From Cacajao melanocephalus (Eukaryota; Chordata; Mammalia; Primates; Pitheciidae), in contig CAUYLG010021647.1 in assembly GCA_963573385.1 (NCBI GenBank), forward strand, positions 1-64,000: a DNA stretch of 64,000 nt, in the 5' to 3' direction. The translations under genes and the position numbers were made by a program. The notes below the pieces were generated by a model that was not told the origin of the DNA, did no database searches, and saw only the letters and a program-made list of their open reading frames with translations. Below, piece after piece: positions 59,881 through 64,000 of the stretch (the stretch's first letter is position 1; each line of letters opens with the position of its first letter).

Positions 59881-60774
59881 TTATTGAGCCTGACTTCTAG
59901 AATGCTGGGGTGTTATACTTAGAGAACCCTCAAGTCAGAATCTGAATATTGTCTTAGACTGAATTATCTGTCATTTATTTTTTTCCTTTTTATTAATGAC
60001 GGTATTTTTTGCTTGGGGAAGAAAACCTACTATATAAAAGCAAAACCAAAACCCAGAGCACTAATACTTGTTTACACCAACTGAAAAATAGACTAAGAAT
60101 GGAGACTTCTAGTCTCATAACAGTCTCCTTACAGAACAACAACAACAACACACACACACGCACACACACACACACGAGTTCTCTGTGAATATACAATTTT
60201 TAATTTGTCCACTTCAACATGTCAAGAGCTCCAGACAAAATGGGCATGCAGTAGAGCAAGGATGATAACACAGATGCACCAGCTAATTTATTATTATAAA
60301 GATAGGCAACCTACAGGCAAATCTGGAGGGACTATAAGCTAATGAAGCTGATTTTCTGTTGATTGGGAGCATGTTTGGGGTCAGTGAGGATTCTTCTATT
60401 TGCTTTGTGGGAATTGGGATTTGCGAGGTTATAGAGTTACTATACATTGACCTGGTCAGATTTTGATGGGGTTATCCCACCTGGTTAAAGGGGAATATAG
60501 CAGTTCTGGTCCTGGTAGGAAGGAAATGTACAAGATTGCTGCTCATTCTTCTGAAGAGAAGGATGCCTAGACAAAGAGGTTGCCAAAGGTGCAGACAGGT
60601 TGTACACTCAGACCAAGGGATGTCTGCATGTATGAGGTCAGCCTGGAAAGCAAAGCCATCTGCAGGGAACAAGAGGGGAGGGCAAGGTGGAAGGATGAAA
60701 CATGTATTTCATGTCTACCAGGTTGAAGGCTTGTCATACATCACGCCTCCCACTTCTGACAGCACTGACTGATT
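59881..60774. other. Unique non-coding DNA
   Basis: Nothing recognised except a CA repeat at 60135-60176. Confidence 0.45.
60135..60176. repeat. (CAA)n/(CA)n microsatellite
   Basis: A short CAA run followed by a CA run with one CG interruption. Confidence 0.95.
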
Positions 60775-60998
60775 CCAAATCCATCCTTTACACTCAGCTC
60801 AGGTAACCCTCTTCCAGCAAGATTCCCCTTATCTTCTTATCACAGGCCAGGGGGCTCTTTTCTAGGCTTTCAGATCTCTCAGTGCACATCTTTGTTACCA
60901 CATTTAACTGCATTAGATTCTAAGTGTTCCTTCATGCATCTGACTCCTTCACTATGAGCTTCTCATTCATCTCAATATTTCCAGGACAGACACAACTC
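60775..60998 (+). mobile_element. L2 3' end
   Basis: 'acccctcttccagcaag'-type sequence, 'cacatctttgttaccacatt' and 'actatgagcttctcattcat' are in sense L2 order, ending in the AAT repeat. Confidence 0.6.

Positions 60999-61035
<37 letters not shown>
60999..61035. repeat. (AAT)12 microsatellite
   Basis: Twelve uninterrupted AAT units plus one base. A likely length polymorphism. Confidence 0.97.
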
Positions 61036-61059
61036 GCTATCTTTTATGTAATAGATTCT

Positions 61060-61265
61060 GTATCCCACATTCTCATCTATAGCTTTACATATTCGAATAC
61101 ATTTAGTGCTTAAGAATCCTGGGAGGGAGATACCATTAATATCCCCATACAGGTGAAGAAACTGAGGCACAGAGGAGCATAACCAAGGTTAAGTACTTGC
61201 TCAAGTTCTCCTAGCTGGTGAGCGACAGAGATGGGTTTAAGATTTCTACTGTGTGGCTCTTATTA
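61060..61265 (-). mobile_element. MIR SINE, antisense
   Basis: 'acaggtgaagaaactgaggc', 'acagaggagcataaccaagg' and 'ctagctggtgagcgacagag' are in antisense MIR order and well preserved. Confidence 0.88.
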
Positions 61266-61660
61266 AAGATACGAGACTATACCAATGTAGCATCTGGGCC
61301 GAAAAATATTTAAGTAAAGGAGCAAAATGACTTATTTCCTCCTGACAATGATCCCTCAAAGGAGAAGAGCCTTAAGAGAAGAACCACATAGCTAGGAAGA
61401 GGAAAAACCTGGGTTCTCACCCATGTCTATACTCTGAAGTCCATGTTCTTTCCAGAATAATATTAATACAAATATCTGGCAAGGATATTAGTGAGTTAGC
61501 TGAAGAGATGGGTAAATAATCTCCACTGCATGTACATTTGGGGAAGAAGTGACCAGAGGGACAGGCTGATGATATTGGAGTGACGAGAACCCAACCAGGC
61601 CAGGAACTGTACTCTGTATTGGGTCTTTTCTAAGTAGCCTTTTAGAAAACCTCACTATTA
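61266..61660. other. Unique non-coding DNA
   Basis: Nothing recognised. Confidence 0.45.
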
Positions 61661-61663
61661 TAT

Positions 61664-61698
<35 letters not shown>

Positions 61699-61700
61699 TT
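61661..61700. repeat. (TATT)10 microsatellite
   Basis: Ten uninterrupted TATT units. A likely length polymorphism. Confidence 0.97.
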
Positions 61701-61779
61701 TTAATGGAAAAGAGGTTAAACCCAGGAAGGAATTTTTCCTGAGGCTTCCTGAAAGCATGGCATGATGATGATGATAACA

Positions 61780-62012
61780 ATAGAGAAGCATAAACTGGGT
61801 TCAAATTCTAGCTCTATATTTTTCTAGCCATGTGATCTTTGACAAGTTACTTCTCTGTACTTCAATTGTCTCAGCTTTAAAATGGGAACAATAAAAGTAA
61901 ATATCCAACTTGCAGAGCTGTTGTAAAAATTAAGCAGACTAATTCATATGAAGCACTTAAGATAATCCCTAACATACGTAAACACTCAACAAATGTTACC
62001 ACTATTATCTTC
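61780..62012 (+). mobile_element. MIR SINE
   Basis: Nearly complete: 'actgggttcaaattctagct', 'ccatgtgatctttgacaagt', 'tcagctttaaaatgggaaca', 'gagctgttgtaaaaattaag' and 'acactcaacaaatgtt'. Confidence 0.92.
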
Positions 62013-62014
62013 AC

Positions 62015-62115
62015 AAGTCCATGTGGTAGAAGGAAAGAGCACTAAATTAAGAGTCAAGGCACTTGGTCCCAGTTCCATCTTCCTCATTAGAGGTGTGACA
62101 TTAGCCATACCCTTC
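62015..62115 (+). mobile_element. MIR SINE, 5' part
   Basis: A second MIR begins at once: 'tagaaggaaagagcactaaa', 'ttaagagtcaaggcacttgg' and 'agaggtgtgacattagcc'. Confidence 0.7.
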
Positions 62116-62212
62116 TTTTTTTCTAATCTGATTTGTTGTCAATAACCCCCCATTTTCTTACATGCGTGATTTTATGTTAAAAGAGTTTGTAAATGAACTT
62201 CTCCTGTTTTAG

Positions 62213-62405
62213 GTTTGTGAACATCCACATACAGAGATTGGAACTATGGAAACGGCACTGCTCGGGAGACTGTGCTGAATCCGCAATGAACCGTGGTGAC
62301 AAGCAGGGAGCTCTGTCCCTGAGAACACCTCACAGAAAGACAGAAATCACAGTTGCTGACCTGAGAGGGGAGCAGGAGGTGAAAACTGGAAGGCACTAGT
62401 GTAAG
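62213..62405 (+). other. Candidate exon, 193 bp
   Basis: Bracketed by a good acceptor (aacttctcctgttttag|g) and a good donor (GTAAG|GTGAGA). It lies between two repeats but overlaps none. One frame is open for 61 codons from the acceptor to a TAG at 62397-62399, the others stop early, so it could be a non-coding RNA exon or, less likely, a terminal coding segment. GC content is visibly higher than its surroundings. No parent gene is recognised. Confidence 0.38.
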
Positions 62406-62479
62406 GTGAGAGCCGAAAAGGTGGCACAGAGATGGGAAGACCTCCTAATGCGTTGATCATTGGTTGTCTCACATGGTCT

Positions 62480-62784
62480 AGGTAGATTATCATACCACCT
62501 GCAAATAATTACAGTTTTGTCTTTGTCTTCCCCATATTTATACCTCTCATTTTAAAATTTAGTTTGTATTATTTTGTTTAGGGACCTTAGTACAATTTTA
62601 AATAACCATGGTTACAGTAACCAAACGTATCCAACTTAGATGGAAATGTCAGCGTTTCAACATTAAGTATGCTGTTTTTTACGTATTGCAGCAGATACTA
62701 GAATCAGATTCAAAAAGGTTGGTTCTAGTGCTAATTGACTTAAGAGTTTTTTTTTCTTGTTTGTTTTTTGTTCAAAATTAGGAG
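62480..62784 (-). mobile_element. Old L1 ORF2 fragment, antisense, part 1
   Basis: 'taccacctgcaaataattac' and 'taaataaccatggttacagt' match the L1 ORF2 antisense region around 'catctacaaacaaggataat' seen at 47018. No frame survives. Confidence 0.6.
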
Positions 62785-63217
62785 TATATTAGTTTGTCAG
62801 GATTCTCCGGAGAAACATAACCAAGAATATGGATGATGGTTGGATGGATGGATGGATAGATAATTTTAAGGAACTGGCTTACACCATTGTAGAAGCTGGC
62901 AATTCCAAAATCTGCAGGGTAGGCTGGAAGTTTGGAGACTCAAAGAAGACCCGACGCAGAAGTTTGAGTTTGAATGTGGTCTACTGAAGGAATTTCTTCT
63001 TCCTCTGGGGAGGTCAGTCTTTTTTCTCCTAAGGCTTTTAACAGATCGAATGAGGCCTACTAACGTTACAAAAGGTAATCTGCTTTACTCTAGGTCTATT
63101 GATTTTAATGTTAATTTTATCTAAAAGATATCTTCACAGAAACATCTAGAATAATGTTTGACCAAATATCTGGATACCATAGCCTAGCCAAGTTGACACA
63201 TGAAATTAACCATCACA
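62785..63217 (-). mobile_element. LTR of ERVL/MaLR type, antisense, inside L1
   Basis: 'aggattctccggagaaacat', 'ggaactggcttacaccattg', 'gctggcaattccaaaatctg', 'gaaacatctagaataatgtt' and 'gaaattaaccatcaca' are the reverse complement of a common LTR family. aggag (62780-62784) and aagag (63218-63222) differ by one transition, consistent with a 5-bp duplication. Contains a short (TGGA)n run at 62836-62858. Family name not assigned. Confidence 0.65.
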
Positions 63218-63440
63218 AAGAGTTGGATTTTATCAAGCACGTGTTTAGTATGTATTTTATTATTTTTATCCTCTGTTAATATACTTAATTTTATTAATAC
63301 ATTTTGAATATTAGACTCAATTTGCACTCCTAAGAGAACCCACACAAGTCTTTATCTAAATATTTTTAAAGATTCAGTATATTTTACCCAAATATTTCAA
63401 AAGATTCAAAATAACAAGTTTTGGCAGGTATACCTTTAGG
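63218..63440 (-). mobile_element. Old L1 ORF2 fragment, antisense, part 2
   Basis: 'gagttggattttatcaagca' parallels 'gatgttgaattttatcaaat' of the 45-49 kb L1 and follows the LTR, so it continues the L1 of part 1. Confidence 0.6.
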
Positions 63441-63963
63441 TATAATTTATATGATTATATTTGCATTTATGTCATAATGTATATATAAAAATTTGATTAA
63501 TATGTCATGTCATTTTGAGATTTTTGTTCTAAAACTTGCTTTTATAAAAACAAATATCGATATGTTATAGAGCTCTAAATAAATGTATTCATATAGATTT
63601 TATTATTATTTTTTTTGAGACAGAGTTTTCACTTGTTGCCCAGACTGGAGGGTACACTTTTACATACATACCTTTATATCCATATTATTTGATATGGTTG
63701 TAAAGTGGCAAAGTCTTTTTGGAGAGTAATTTGACAGGCTCTATAAAAATTTAATTGCACGCCTTTGACTTACTGGTTCTATTTTTTCTTTTGAATCCTC
63801 AAAAATACCTTTGCATACGAATAAAGAGGCATATGGCAGGCTGTTCATTATAGCTCATATGGAAAGTAAAAAATTGGAAACAGCTAAAGTGTCATTAAGC
63901 GAAGAATACATGAACAAACACCTAAGAAATACTGGCAGCAGTCAAAATTAATAAATCTATGTG
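63441..63963. other. AT-rich DNA with a tiny Alu fragment
   Basis: Mostly unassigned and AT-rich, possibly more L1. An antisense Alu end of about 45 bases sits at 63608-63652. Confidence 0.4.
63608..63652 (-). mobile_element. Alu 3'-end fragment, antisense
   Basis: 'ttttttttgagacagagttt' and 'cttgttgcccagactggagg' then an abrupt stop. Confidence 0.85.
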
Positions 63964-64000
63964 AGCCAGGGGCAGTGGCTCATGCCTGTAATCCTAGCAC
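63964..64000 (+). mobile_element. Start of a sense Alu cut by the window end
   Basis: 'agccaggggcagtggctcat' followed by 'gcctgtaatcctagcac' is the first part of an Alu left arm. Confidence 0.93.

Overview
The window is vertebrate nuclear DNA, almost certainly from a primate and most likely human. It is AT-rich and CpG-poor. It carries Alu elements in several states of decay, MaLR proviruses and solo LTRs (THE1/MST/MLT1), antisense L1 copies, and many fossil L2, MIR and hAT fragments. No bacterial or viral gene organisation is present, and no protein-coding gene, tRNA, rRNA or CRISPR array can be supported. The longest open frame (184 codons, 50515-51069) lies inside the internal part of an old LTR retrotransposon. 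Other longer frames fall in repeats, pyrimidine tracts or unremarkable DNA. The window is best read as intergenic or deep intronic sequence. Repeat family names come from recalled consensus sequences, not from a search; class-level calls are firmer than subfamily calls.

Layout. 0-9 kb: mostly unique DNA with an antisense old L1 (about 2.3-4.1 kb) that received an Alu, plus L2/MIR pieces. 9-14 kb: unique DNA with an exon-like segment (11315-11405) behind a long pyrimidine tract, then an Alu with target-site duplications. 14.9-25.5 kb: an LTR-dense region holding two related ERV-type LTRs (15.3 and 18.6 kb), an inverted pair of another ERV LTR (19.3-20.1 kb minus, 24.5-25.2 kb plus), an LTR16-like LTR, and a MaLR provirus with two LTRs and a shortened internal region (20192-21967). 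25.5-34 kb: mainly unique DNA with L2, MIR and L1 3'UTR fragments and several repeat-free AT-rich blocks. 34-45 kb: four minus-strand MaLR/MLT1 LTRs, one of which splits a MIR, then a long unique block (40.4-44.1 kb), an Alu and an MLT1-like LTR.

45-55 kb: the most informative structure. A nearly complete antisense L1, from its 3'UTR at about 45.1 kb to its 5' end at about 54.9 kb, is interrupted by a complete MaLR provirus (49644-51955) flanked by GTGGT on both sides. The L1 ORF2 product is recognisable by its endonuclease, reverse transcriptase and C-terminal pieces but is broken by stops and frameshifts. 55-64 kb: MIR, L2, MER20, MLT1 and old L1 fragments, short tandem repeats, an exon-like segment (62213-62405), an L1 split by an LTR, and the start of an Alu cut by the window end.

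There is no operon-like or cooperating gene set. The leads for follow-up are exon-like segments with good splice signals at both ends, repeat-free AT-rich blocks that might be conserved regulatory DNA, and datable nested insertions. I saw no convincing undescribed biological system.
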